A stretch of 64,000 nucleotides of DNA from positions 42,292,001 to 42,356,000 of the forward strand of contig NC_083379.1 of NCBI RefSeq assembly GCF_031755915.1. Direction: 5' to 3'. The position numbers and the translations under genes were made by a program. The notes under the pieces are model-generated. The model made no database searches. It was given only the letters and a program-made list of their open reading frames with translations, and was not told the DNA's origin. Shown one piece after another: positions 22,306 to 33,785 of this stretch (positions within the stretch are counted from its first letter, which is position 1; each line of letters starts with the position of its first letter). This DNA comes from Ziziphus jujuba. Taxonomy: Eukaryota > Streptophyta > Magnoliopsida > Rosales > Rhamnaceae.

Positions 22306-22925
22306 CAAGCCCAATGGCTCTAACTTGCAGAAATAGTTCATGTATTATTAGAAGTAAATAATGGGACATGCTTAATTAGAGACCAACAAGGAAAAATCCC
22401 TTGCTGATTTATAGACAGATAACATTTTTCTTCCTGTTCAAACTTTCTTTTTGTTTGCGTGCTTGAGGTCTGTTTCGTATAATTCTCACAATTTTCATAT
22501 ATATATATATATAATGTAATAGATGTTCATTGCCAATCATTCTATAAGCAGCAACCCTATTATTGACTATGCCGCAAATTATAAAAATAAATAAATAAGA
22601 AAGAGAAAAAAAAAAATTGAAAAACAAGAGAACCCCTGTTTCGAGTAGTAAAAAGGAAAAAAATTACCTCAAGATTAACTTTCTATTCATATGTACAAGA
22701 TCAGAATTATACTTGTTTATTTGTTTGCAATGGCGGTTTAGTGCAACATAAGATACTCGATCTACAGGACAAAACGCAATAGATCTTATGCTTCAAAATG
22801 CTTTGGCAGTAGCTTATTTGCAAAAGAAATACTAGTTCTTCACTTATATTTGAGCAAACCTTCCTTATGTTGAGAAGCAAAGTTAGTAATAAATATATTA
22901 GAGCAACAGACTCCAGACATCAAAT
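22306..22925. other. Intergenic, nothing recognised
   Basis: AT-rich sequence with a short (AT)n near 22498-22513. No gene or clear repeat was seen. Confidence 0.35.
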
Positions 22926-23030
22926 ATGGAAATAGTGTCCCAGCAAGATGATATTATAAAACTTTACCGGCCATCTCAGAAAGGATGTGTTTCAACCTTA
23001 GAATCATGGGTACAAAAAGACAAGTTTTGC
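22926..23030 (+). pseudogene. Ankyrin-gene N-terminus relic, plus strand
   Basis: ATG at 22926 starts M-E-I-V-S-Q-Q-D-D-I-I-K-L-Y, then S-Q-K-G-C-V-S-T-L-E-S-W-V-Q-K-D. This matches the N-terminus of locus III (M-E-I-R-P-Y-E-D-D-I-A-A-L-F-E-A-S-Q-R-G-C). It soon loses homology and reaches a stop. Confidence 0.7.
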
Positions 23031-23084
23031 TATGAGAGTTGAGAGGACGAGTACTGGAGGTTGTCGAAAAAGTTTTGCTTGTCC

Positions 23085-23330
23085 GAAATCAACTCTGATG
23101 CTGCTTGATGGAGTGGAAGCTCATTTCATCATTTTCTTCTAACAGTGCTTGAACAATCTCAATATGGCCTCTCTGCAGAAGCCAAGTGGAGGGGGTGACC
23201 GTTTGTGGATGTCAAACCCAGCGTCAAATGTAGGCCCTTTTGGACGTTTCTGAGAAAGTATATGTCTAGTGAAATTGAGGGGAAGAAAGTTATCTAACAA
23301 GAGATAGTTCAAGTTAATTTATTTTGAACT
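23085..23330 (-). pseudogene. Ankyrin relic (repeats 1-3), minus strand
   Basis: The minus strand reads L-N-F-T-R-H-I-L-S-Q-K-R-P-K-G, F-D-I-H-K-R-S-P, then in shifted frames the words for H-I-E-I-V-Q-A-L-L-E-E-N-D-E-M and L-P-L-H. Two or more frameshifts are needed. The fragment sits next to the plus-strand N-terminus relic. Confidence 0.6.
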
Positions 23331-24185
23331 CTCTCAAATTCGCACAACACACACAAAAAAAAAAAAAAAAAAAAAAAAAAATTGTAGAACGGGAAGAAAG
23401 CAAAAAAGTTGAATAAATTCGGGGCTTATAGAAACCTTGAACCATCCACAATCTACATATACGAATTTTCAATCACCACATTTTAGAATAATCCTATTAC
23501 ACAGATGATTAATTAATTATTAATTAACTAGAATGCTTGCTTCATAGCTAAACGCGTGCAGTCTGGAGTTTGGAATAGGCAATAATGTTATGCCCAATTT
23601 CATTTTATGGAGATATATAAAATGACATAGTTTGGCTCGAGAAACACGTGCTTATTAACTAAACTGGATGCTGACGTATGTATATATATTTTTATTTTTT
23701 TATTTTTTTTGGCTAAGAATCCCACAACCCCGGCTCGAGCCTGGGTGGAGATGGAAATGGTTGGCTCTGGAGGCTGATGTGATGTAAATAGATGAAATAC
23801 ATCCTCATAATGCTATATAAGATAAAATTTGTATGTATAAGGAACGTAATTGGGTGGCCTATTACGTAATTGGCTGACACATAATTAAAAAGGTGATTAA
23901 CGTATAGTTAGGAATGCGCAGAGACTGCCTTGGTATACCGTACGTCCAATTGTACATTACACATTTGGCGGTGTCGTCGATTCGATTACTCGAGTAATTA
24001 AAGATGCTAGGCTTATGAACCAGATAACAACACAATATATTATGACGCATTGCTTAATTCACGCTATAGCTACAGACACGTGATTAAAGAGGTGATTACC
24101 ATATAGACATAGCTAGGAATGCACAGAGACTGCCTCGTCATACCGTACATCCAATTGTACGTTACATGTACAGATGGCAGTGTCA
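23331..24185. other. Intergenic; A-run and possible SINE fragment
   Basis: A 29-A run lies near 23353-23381. Around 23690-23775 a T-rich tract is followed by a GGCTCGAGCC block. Read on the minus strand this resembles a Pol III box B next to a poly-A tail, so it may be a truncated SINE; the flanks match only loosely. A direct repeat of about 90 bp (TAATTAAA.AGGTGATTA...ATGC.CAGAGACTGCCT) occurs near 23882 and 24074. Confidence 0.4.
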
Positions 24186-26898
24186 TCAATTTAGACTTGT
24201 AGGGTACCAGAGCGTAAATATTTGGCGAAAGAGCTTCCGAACGAACTTGTACAACTTGGTTACTAAAAAAAAGAAAAAGCGAAGTGTGCGGACCAACGCA
24301 ATGATCATCAGCAAAATAATCCAAATACGACCTGTATAAAGTAACACAGATCTTACCTCGCCTTGACAAGCAATGGGTGTCAACAAAAATACGGCTTCTC
24401 TGAAGGTAAGCATGACAAGAGTAAGAGTTACACAGATGGCTACTGTCAAAAGCCACATACAAAACTTATACTCCAGAGGTATTCCGCTGATCAGCAATAG
24501 TACTGCGCTCAGGGATGTAAGGAAAGCCCCGGCATTATAAGTTACGGGTAAAAGATATTGATCAGAATAGCCTAACACGGCGTTTCCGGCATGACATTTA
24601 ACTTCTCCGTCGCAACCAGCGCTGCCTTGTTCTTTATCTTCTCCCCAGACACCACCGGGAGGGTTAAAAGCAATTTGGAATGCCATTGTTGCGATCACAT
24701 TAGCCCCCACCATCACTCCGCTATTTCTATCTTTCAATGAATTACCGCCCTCGTATTTCATGAACCGTTTCAATTTGTTCCACCCCCTTCGGATGCGTGC
24801 TTTTGCTTTTGACCATGAAGAGATTTCTGGTGGTGGTGATGATTGTCACACAGCCTGCTGACTGGTTATTGCTTCATCGTCTACTACTACAACTTCTTGT
24901 TGTTGTTGATGGTTTTGTCGTCTTTGGAGAAGACCACCACCCACATGAACACTCTCAATATCCTGAAGAATATTCTGGACTTCTAAGCTTTTCAAGTCTT
25001 TTGGAAGGTGCCCTACCATGTCAATAGCTGTTAAACGGCTCTGATTCTCCATTTCAGCGGCTCCCGCTTTCACTCCTGGTATCGATAGCAAGAATTTTAT
25101 AATCTGCATGCAGTCATTAATTTTATTTATGAGCAGTACTGACTCTCTTTCAAAATGATAAATAATCAAATCGAGAAATGGTGCGGAACCAGAAAAAATC
25201 ATAATCTAATTGAGATTTTATATTGGTTAATTATTTGTAAAGTCAGTGTGTATATATACAGGGCCGGCTTAAGGAATAGGCCACTAAGGCCCATGCCTAG
25301 CCCCATTTTATTGGGACCCTAAAAAAAAAAAATTATATAATACATATATTATAGAATATAATTATTAATTTATTTTACAAATATAAGAATTTTGATTTGA
25401 AAAAAAATTAAATTATCTAATTGATTATTTGTTTTTAGATAAATTATATTTGATTATTTATTGCAATAATTATTTTTAACTATTTTTATTTTTAAAAATA
25501 ATATCAATTAAGTTCAATTAAATATTTTATATTATAAAATTGATTATATTTTAATAAAAAAAACATATTAAATATTCTTCTCATTATGCACTTTTCTCAT
25601 TGGTTTATGTGTTTTTTTCTTATCTTAAAAAAACATGTTAAATATTCCTCTCATATGCATTTTTTTTCATTAGTTTATGCGTTTTTTCTCATCTTACTCA
25701 TTTATTTTCATTCCTTATCATTTACTTATTTTTTATATTTGTTTAATCTTGGTATCCAATCTATACCATTTGCAATTTTGATGCAAATGATTTTAAAATA
25801 AAAAGCAAGCTCGTAAGTGATAATTTATTTTAATGAATTTGTATTGTTCATTCTCATATTAGTTTTAAATTTTTTTTTTTTATGAATTCATGATTTTAAT
25901 TATTTATTAATTGTTCTTAGTGTTTGTAAAAAATTAAACTTTGTATTCCTTTAGTTTTTGCTTCCTTTTTTTTCTTTATATCTTAATTCAAATAAATTAA
26001 TTAGATTTATTTTGAGAACTAAAACTTAAAAAAAAAAATTAAATTCTTTTTCCTATGCATAAATTTATTATTTTTTGTTAGTGCAACTGTAGTAGAAAGA
26101 ATTTTTTCAATATTGAAATTAATAAAAGCTTATTTATGTTCAATTATATCTCAAAATGATTAAATAATTAATAATTTATCAATTGAAAAAATATTTATTA
26201 TCAAATCTTGAATATAAAAATTTAATTAGTAATTTTCCATTTAAAAAAGCAAAAAAAAAAATAGATTTTATATCAAAAATATCGATTTTATAAAAAATAA
26301 TATTTAATTATGATCCTAAATATTTTTTTGGTCTAGGGCCTCAAAAATTGTTGAGACGGCCCTATATATATAATGTATGTCAATTAAAGATGTTTTAGTT
26401 GATATGTCAGTCATACCCAGATCTAGAAGTTTACACACACCTAGAAGGTTGTAAATTAAAAAAAAAAAATGTGGATATATATGTACGCACCTCAAGTTGC
26501 TTTAGCATCACAGCCAAGTGCAAAATGGTGTTACCACATCTCTGATCTTTTGAGCTGAGGAACTCGCTATTATCATTATCAACAACAGTTTCCACCAGCA
26601 CATTTAGAGCCTCCAATTGGTTATATTGAACACCCAAGTGAAGAACCGTTTCTCCTTCACTAAGCTTCTCTTGAATTGAATTTGGTTCCGCGCTAATAAG
26701 CATTTCAATCACTTCAATGCGTCCTCTCATGGCTGCGTAATGAAGAGGAATTTTCCAATCTTCATCTCCAACTAAGCACATATCTTTGTTCACTTCTACT
26801 AATGTCTTCACTATCTCACAGTGGCCTTCCGCGGAAGCCAAGTGAAGAGGTGAACGTTTGAGCAAATCCAACTCCCTCCTGAAGAGAACCACCACCAT
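24186..26898 (-). pseudogene. ANK-PGG gene, locus IV; one in-frame stop, N-terminus displaced
   Basis: Exon 1 (26898-26491) has ankyrin repeats 2-5 (R-S-P-L-H-L-A-S-A-E-G-H; K-I-P-L-H-Y-A-A-M-R-G-R; E-T-V-L-H-L-G-V-Q-Y-N-Q; N-T-I-L-H-L-A-V-M-L). It ends K-Q-L-E with donor GAG|GTGCGT. The intron (about 1.4 kb) carries a hAT relic. Exon 2 starts after GCAG near 25105 (I-I-K-F-L-L-S-I-P-G-V-K) and has a Q-rich linker, the PGG core A-F-N-P-P-G-G-V-W-G and membrane helices to the stop at 24186. Exon 2 is one frame except for a TGA just after S-Q-Q-A-V (about 24846). The first repeat is absent here; a matching N-terminus lies at 33560-33785, beyond the gypsy insertion. A truncated ankyrin-only protein could be made, but loss of function is more likely. 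Confidence 0.8.
25251..26372 (+). mobile_element. hAT transposon relic in intron of locus IV
   Basis: Imperfect terminal inverted repeats: CAGGGCCGGCTTAAG at 25259 and, on the minus strand, TAGGGCCGTCTCAACA from 26364. The 8-bp TATATATA flanks both ends (25251-25258, 26365-26372), although this is simple sequence. Near 26082-26200 the plus strand reads S-A-T-V-V-E-R-I-F-S-I-L-K-L-I-K-A-Y-L, then L-S-I-E-K-I, like the C-terminal dimerisation part of hAT transposases. The rest of the transposase has decayed. The interior is very AT-rich. Confidence 0.75.
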
Positions 26899-27708
26899 TC
26901 TGTATACGAAGAAGCACTATAAAATAATTCTCTTTTCATATATTTTGTTTATATATTAAATTTTATGTGTTCGACCTTTAACAATTACAATGTAATATGG
27001 TTTTCAATGTAAAAATAAAACATATTTGCAAAAGATCAAAATTGTTCTTAATATATCACTTTAAATGTTTATCTTTCAATTCAATGAATAGTCCAAGTCT
27101 AACTGATTATTTAATTATTATGAACTTGATGCTTTAGTTTATTATTTTTTATTTATTTTAATAAAGTGTTGAGAATATTATATTATTATAATATTTAAAC
27201 AACAAATTTTATATGATGAAAAGATAGAAGTACTTGAATAACATTATATAATAAAAATTATGGACAGGTCAGCCCACACGTTCATAATTAGGACAAAACT
27301 TTGACTGTGTAAGTCACTATGAAATAAAATTAAGTGGTATGCAACTTTCTCTCACATGAACCCTTATGTTTTTTATAATTCGACAAACATACCTTGAAGT
27401 TCTAATTTTGTTCTATTTATAGGCTCGATTCAATAGTTGTACTATTGAAAATAAACTTTCAAGTTCAGATTCAATTTTTTATCTGAGTAAAAAGTTTACC
27501 TGCCCCTTCTAATGAAAAGACGAGAAAAAAAAAAAAGGTTTTAATTTTGTTGCAGATTCTACAAAGTAAGAGTTAAACTAATTTTGAAAGACAAAAATAC
27601 CCTAATCAGCTATGTAGACGAAATCCGCAAAGTTGAGCTTGTGAACGGAGCGCACAGACTCACCTATGGGGAATGAGGGATAACTGGGAGCAAATAAAGG
27701 CGGTATAG
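26899..27708. other. Unassigned sequence separating parts of locus IV
   Basis: Together with 33385-33590 this makes about 1.0 kb of non-ankyrin sequence between ankyrin repeats 1 and 2 of locus IV. The gypsy element inserted inside it. No terminal repeats or coding region were recognised. It may be an older insertion or a rearrangement join. Confidence 0.4.
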
Positions 27709-28209
27709 TGTCACGGTTGGGGCATTTCATCAAACACTTGGTGAGCATTCTCTCCATTTTGGGCCTTATAATCCATTTTGGGCCTTACAATGGGCCAAGC
27801 ACCTAGAGTAGTGTAGAATTCTCTAGAACATTATGGAGAACTCTAGGTCAAGCCATGTACATATCCATTTCTAGATGTTTCTTTAGATATTTTTGTAAAG
27901 GAGGTGGGAAGGATCTAGACACCCATTCTCCACCGTAGGATCAAAGCAATTATAGCCGTAGGATTAGACTTTGTGTGCCTATAAATAGGTGGAGGCCTCA
28001 TTTGGCCAAACCATCCAAGAATCCAAGCTACTCTTGTAAAGCTCTCTTTTAAGCAATATACTTTCATTCTCCCAAACTCTCTTTGTGCTCTAGCTTTCTT
28101 TGCTTAGCTCTCTCTTTTAGTGGGCAAAAGGCTTACTTAGTTGCAACGAAGGGTCGGAATAGCAACTAAGGCCGCACGGCTTGAAGGGTAAACAAACAAG
28201 TCCGTGACA
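27709..28209 (+). repeat. 5' LTR of gypsy element
   Basis: 501 bp, TGTCACGG...CCGTGACA. A TATAAATA box lies at 27980-27987. A short tandem duplication (CCATTTTGGGCCTTA) lies near 27755-27790. By eye it differs from the 3' LTR at one base (C versus T in GCAA(C/T)TAAGG). Confidence 0.95.
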
Positions 28210-28211
28210 AG

Positions 28212-28224
28212 TGGTATCAGAGCC
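28212..28224 (+). other. Primer-binding site of gypsy element
   Basis: TGGTATCAGAGCC begins two bases after the 5' LTR. This is the usual plant PBS complementary to the 3' end of initiator methionine tRNA. Confidence 0.9.
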
Positions 28225-28251
28225 AAGGTTAAAGCTAGCATTTAGAGCACA

Positions 28252-31200
28252 ATGTCTTCATCAGAGGTTGTGATTGAAGAAGCAAGGGGAAGGGAGGTCA
28301 TCCCCGAAGCTGCAAGGAAGGGACGTGGGCGTTAAAAGTCGAAGGACGTTCTCACCGCCATGGAGACCAAGGTGGTCAAGATGGAGTTGGCTGTTGCCGA
28401 TATGTTGGAGCGGCTTGATCAGGTGGAGCAAGGCATGGAGGAGCTCGATGGTCGTGTGGGTGACCAAGTGGGAGAGCTTAGAGGTACCATGCAATACACC
28501 AATGAGGCCAACACCGAGGCGTGGCGTCATGAAAGCCAAGCTTTCCAAACAAAGGTAATTGAAACCTTGTCCCTTATGCAAGCTCAATTAGATGAGTTTA
28601 AGAAGAGTTTAGAGGAGACACGTGAGGATTGGGCGTTATGCAAGAGAGCTGCAACTAGTGGCACCGTCACTACCCGACAAATAGTCTCTACTCCAAGGGT
28701 AGATGCTCCCAAACCAAAGGAGTTTAGTGGGAGAAGGGATGCAAAGGAGTTGGACAACTACATGTGGCACATGGAACGATATTTCGAGGCCTTGGATTTC
28801 CAAGACGAGAAGCAAAAGGTAAACACCGCTACCCTCTATCTTACTAATCTTGCTGCGGTATGGTGGCGTAGAAAGCATGAGGAAATGAAGAAAGGCATAT
28901 GCGCTATCAATTCTTGGGAAGATTTAAAGAGTGAATTGAAGAAACAATTCTATCCCGAGAATGTGGCAAATGATGCTAGGAAATGCATGAAGGAGTTGAA
29001 GCACCAATGATCCATCCGTGAATATGTGGAGCAATTCTCCGGGTTAATGCTCCAAATTCCCAACATGAGTGAGGAGGATCTCCTTTTCAACTTCATGGAT
29101 GGGTTGCAACCGTGGGCATGCCAAGAGCTTCAACGAAGGGGAGTACAAGATGTTTCCACTGCCCTCACTACGGCCGAAACACTTGTCGAATATGGGCGAG
29201 GTGAGTCTTCCAACTCTAAGCCTAAGATTAATTATATTAAAGGTGGGGGAGCCAAATTCCATAAAACTCCCCAAAGTAAGGAGTTTCCAAGAAGGCCACC
29301 ACTACCTAACAAAGATTGGAAGAAAGGAGGTAAGCCCGAATTCAAGCCGAAGGAAAACTGCTTCTTATGTGATGGTCCCCATTGGGCTAGAGATTGTCCG
29401 AAGAGGAAGTCCTTAAGTGCGATGCTCGAAGAGAGGGAAACTCAAGAGCACACAAAAATGGGTTGTCTACAACTCCTCAACTCACTAAAGGCTAGTCCAA
29501 TCCCAACCAACAATACGAAGAACAACTCCCTAATGTACGTGGCGGCACGTATCAACGGGAAAGATGCCCAAGTCATGGTAGACACCGGCGCATCACACAA
29601 CTTCATAAGGAAGGAGGAGGCCATGAGGCTTGGCCTCAAACTCGACAAAGGTCAAGGGTGGTTGAAAACGGTGAACGCGGAGGCTAAACCGCTAGATGGC
29701 ATGGCCCGTAACGTGGAGTTGCACCTTGGCACTTGGCAAGGTAACGTAAACTTCTCCATTGCTCCTATGGATGATTTTGATATTGTACTTGGCATGGAAT
29801 TCCTTAGGCAATTCAATGTGGTCCCTCTCCCTCGCTACAACACGGTGTGCATAATGGAGGGAGGCCCTTGCATGATTCCAACAATGCACAAGCCAAGTAC
29901 TTCCAACCGCCTCTCCGCCATGCAACTCAAGAAAGGAGTAAAGAGAGGGGAGCCTACATTCCTTGCTACTCTACGCGAGGAAGAAGAAGTTACTTCCAAG
30001 GAGCCACCGAAGGAGGTTAGCCAAGTTCTTGAGGAGTTCAAAGATGTCATGCCACCACAACTACCCAAGAAACTTCCACCAAGGAGGGAGGTGGATCATT
30101 GCATCGAGTTGGAGCCCGGTGCAAAACCACCCGCAAAAGCACCATATCGCATGTCTCCACCGGAGCTAGAGGAGCTAAGGAGACAACTTAAGGAGCTTTT
30201 CGATGCCGGTTATATTCAACCGTCGAAAGCACCTTATGGAGCACCCGTCTTGTTCCAAAAGAAGCACGATGGTTCATTAAGGCTATGCATCGATTATAGG
30301 GCGCTCAACAAGGTTACCATTAAGAACAAGTACCCTATACCGTTGATAGCCGATTTGTTTGATCAACTTGGAGGAGCAAGGTACTTCACTAAACTTGACT
30401 TGAGGTCGGGGTACTACCAAGTTAGAATTACGGAGGGTGATGAGCCAAAGACTACGTGTGTTACTCGATATGGAGCATATGAATTCCTCGTCATGCCCTT
30501 TGGTCTCACCAACGCACCCGCCACTTTCTGCACTCTCATGAACAAGATCTTCCATCCTTACTTGGACAAATTCGTAGTGGTCTATTTGGATGACATTGTC
30601 ATCTATAGCAAGACGCTAGAGGAGCACATCCACCACCTACGAATTGTGTTCAAGGTCCTAAAGGATAATGAGCTTTACGTGAAGAAAGAGAAGTGCTCAT
30701 TTGCAACCAATGAGGTGTACTTCCTCGGCCATAAGATCAAGGATGGCAAGCTGCACATGGATGAAGCCAAAGTGAAAGCCATTCAAGAATGGGATCCTCC
30801 AACCAAGGTGAGTGAGCTGCGATCTTTTCTTGGTCTTGTTAACTATTATAGGAGGTTTATCAAAGGGTATTCTGCCCTAGCCGCACCACTCACCGATCTG
30901 CTAAAGAAGAACAAGACATGGAGTTGGTCCACCCAATGCCAACAAGCCTTTGAAAATTTGAAGGAGGCAATTATGAAGGAACCCGTGTTGGCATTGCCCG
31001 ATTGCTCCAAACCATACGAGGTGCACACCGATGCTTCCGACTTTGCCATAGGGGGCGTGTTGATGCAAGAAAAGCATCCCATCGCATATGAAAGCCGCAA
31101 GCTCAATGACACGGAGAGGAGGTATACGGTCCAAGAGAAGGAGATGACCGCCATCATCCATTGCTTGCGCACTTGGAGGCATTACTTGCTGGGGTCTAAG

Positions 31201-32868
31201 TTCGTGGTAAAGACTGACAATGTGGCCACAAGCTATTTCCAAACTCAAAAGAAGTTAAGCCCCAAGCAAGCTCGTTGGCAAGACTTTCTTGCCGAGTTCG
31301 ACTAGAAGCTCGAATACAAGCCCGGTACGGCCAATGTAGTTTCCGATGCATTAAGTAGGAAGGCCGAACTAGCATTGATAACCAAGTTCCAAGGGGAACT
31401 GCTCAACCTAATAAAGGAGGGCATGGACCGTGATGTTATGGCCAAGCAACTCCTACAACTTGCCATGGAGGGCAAGACTAAGAGGTTTTGGGTTGAGGAC
31501 GGCCTTCTCTACACAAAGGGGCATCGCATCTATGTACCAAGGTGAGGCAACATAAGGAAGAATTTGATCAAGGAATGCCATGACACCAAATGGGCCGGCC
31601 ACCCGGGGCAAAAGCGTACGAGAGCTTTGTTGGAGACCAACTATTATTGGCCACAAATGCGGGACGACATCGAGATGTATGTGAAGACCTGCCTTGTTTG
31701 TCAACAAGACAAGGTGGAGCAACGACAACCCGCAGGTTTATTGGAGCCACTACCAACTCCGGAGAGACCATGGGAAAGCATCTCCATGGACTTCATCATT
31801 GGCTTACCCAAGTCCGAGGGATGTAGCACTATAATCGTAGTGGTTGATCGATTCTCCAAGTATGCTACATTCATTGCCGCGACAAAGGAGTGTCTAGCTG
31901 AGGAGACGGCACGGCTATTTTTCAAGCACGTGGTGAAGTATTGGGGACTCCCAAGATCAATTATAAGTGATCGAGACTCAAGGTTCACCGGAAGGTTTTG
32001 GACGGAATTATTCAAGCTCATGGGCTCGGAGTTGCATTTCTCTACAAGCTTTCATCCACAAACCGATGGGCAAACCGAGCGAGCTAATGCATTATTGGAG
32101 CTATATCTACGGCACTTTGTGAGTGCCAATCAACACGACTGGGCAAAGCTGTTAGATGTTGCCCAATTCTCCTACAACTTGCAAAGGAGCGAGTCCACCA
32201 ATCGAAGTCCGTTCGAGTTAGCCACAGGGCAACAACCACTCACTCCACAAACACTCGTTACCAAGTATGGAGGAAGGAGTCCTGCTGCATTCAAGGTTGC
32301 CAAAAGTTGGCATGAACAAGTGGACTTAGCAAGGTCGTACCTCCATAAGGCCACCAAGAAAATGAAGAAGTGGGCAGATGACAAAAGAAGGCATGTGGAG
32401 TATCAAGTGGGAGACTTGGTGTTCATCAAAATCCTTTCATCCCAACACAAGTCTACCCGAGGACTACACAAAGGCCTTGTTCGCCGATACGAGGGACCAT
32501 TTCCAATCGTTAAGAAGGTGGGCAAGGTATCTTATAAGGTGGAGTTACCTCCTACACTCAAACTTCACCCGGTCTTCCATGTAAGTTGTCTGAAACCATA
32601 CTACAAGGATGAGGAAGACCAAACAAGAGGGGAGTCCAAGCGAGCACCAATAGGGGTCTACAACACTTATGACAAGGATGTGGAGAGCATCTTAGCTGAT
32701 CGAGTAGTTCGTGGAAGGGATAACCATCCGAGTCATGAGTACTTGGTGAAATGGAAGGGACTTCCCGATAGCGAAGCAAGTTGGGAACCTGCTATCGCGC
32801 TTTGGCAATTTGAAGATCACATCAAGAGGTTCCATGAAGCAAGCTTGACGAGGACGTCGACGGCATAG
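28252..32868 (+). pseudogene. Gypsy gag-pol polyprotein with four in-frame stops
   Basis: One reading frame from ATG 28252 to TAG 32868, with stops at 28333 (TAA), 29008 (TGA), 31303 (TAG) and 31543 (TGA) and no frameshift. Domains in order: coiled-coil-like N-terminus; gag (about 28700-29250); zinc knuckle C-x2-C-x3-H-x4-C (29359-29397); aspartic protease D-T-G-A (29581-29592); reverse transcriptase with Y-L-D-D (30583-30594); RNase H from H-T-D-A-S (about 31024); integrase with its H-H-C-C finger (about 31576-31705) and D-D-E core (about 31786-32090); chromodomain near the C-terminus (about 32670-32850, with Y-L-V-K-W-K-G). The TGA at 31543 probably replaces a W codon before G-N-I-R-K. The chromodomain is expected to guide integration to certain chromatin. 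Confidence 0.93.
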
Positions 32869-32879
32869 GTGGGGGAGAA

Positions 32880-33380
32880 TGTCACGGTTGGGGCATTTCA
32901 TCAAACACTTGGTGAGCATTCTCTCCATTTTGGGCCTTATAATCCATTTTGGGCCTTACAATGGGCCAAGCACCTAGAGTAGTGTAGAATTCTCTAGAAC
33001 ATTATGGAGAACTCTAGGTCAAGCCATGTACATATCCATTTCTAGATGTTTCTTTAGATATTTTTGTAAAGGAGGTGGGAAGGATCTAGACACCCATTCT
33101 CCACCGTAGGATCAAAGCAATTATAGCCGTAGGATTAGACTTTGTGTGCCTATAAATAGGTGGAGGCCTCATTTGGCCAAACCATCCAAGAATCCAAGCT
33201 ACTCTTGTAAAGCTCTCTTTTAAGCAATATACTTTCATTCTCCCAAACTCTCTTTGTGCTCTAGCTTTCTTTGCTTAGCTCTCTCTTTTAGTGGGCAAAA
33301 GGCTTACTTAGTTGCAACGAAGGGTCGGAATAGCAATTAAGGCCGCACGGCTTGAAGGGTAAACAAACAAGTCCGTGACA
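32880..33380 (+). repeat. 3' LTR of gypsy element
   Basis: 501 bp, preceded by the purine tract AGGTGGGGGAGAA. The TATAAATA box is at 33151-33158. Near identity to the 5' LTR indicates a recent insertion. Confidence 0.95.
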
Positions 33381-33384
33381 ATAG

Positions 33385-33559
33385 GCAGTGGGTATGGTTG
33401 TCAAAGAGCAAAATTATGAACAGTACTTAGTCTTTGGTAGATTTGCTGGTGGAGTTAATTTTTTTTTTTTTCCCAAATTTGAAAGTACCTTTCAAATTTG
33501 GGTTAAAGATCAATCTATCAACTTCTTTTACAGCTCAAATTGCAGTAATACGTTTTCTT
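33385..33559. other. Right part of the unassigned block in locus IV
   Basis: Continuation of the sequence at 26899-27708 on the far side of the gypsy element. It has a T-run at 33459-33471 and no recognised coding sequence. Confidence 0.35.
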
Positions 33560-33785
33560 CACTTTCCTTTGGTAGACAAGGGAAACAAGTTGTTGGATGA
33601 AATTTAAGTGGCAAGAAGCTGATATGTCAAGAGGAGTTTCACCAAAAGGGGTTAAGCGATATCCTGCTGAGAATTAAAGGGTCTTCCTCCATCAATGAAT
33701 TTAAGGTACCTATGCTTCCTTCTATTGATGCCTTGTAGAGTCTTACCATTCTATGATCTTCATCAGGTCTTATAATTTCCATTGT
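33560..33785 (-). pseudogene. N-terminal part of an ANK-PGG gene (probably locus IV)
   Basis: On the minus strand ATG near 33782 begins M-E-I-I-R-P-D-E-D-H-R-M-V-R-L-Y-K-A-S, then I-G-T-L-N-S-L-M-E-E-D-P-L-I-L-S-R-I-S-L. A frameshift follows near N-P-F. The first ankyrin repeat (relics of E-T-P-L-D-I-S-A and H-L-N-F-I-Q-Q-L-V-S-L) then ends. It supplies the part missing from the exon at 26898, so the two were probably one exon before about 1 kb of other DNA, and then the gypsy element, separated them. Confidence 0.7.

Larger units (their letters stand above)
27705..33384 (+). mobile_element. Ty3/gypsy chromovirus-type LTR retrotransposon
   Basis: The element spans 27709-33380 (5,672 bp). It has two 501-bp LTRs (TGTCAC...GTGACA), a Met-type primer-binding site, a one-frame gag-pol and a purine tract (about 32867-32879). 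ATAG flanks both sides (27705-27708, 33381-33384); 5 bp would be usual, so one base may have changed. The order protease, RT, RNase H, integrase, chromodomain marks it as a chromovirus. The compact size and short LTRs fit the Reina-like group, which is inference. Four in-frame stops mean it cannot make its own full polyprotein. Confidence 0.93.
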
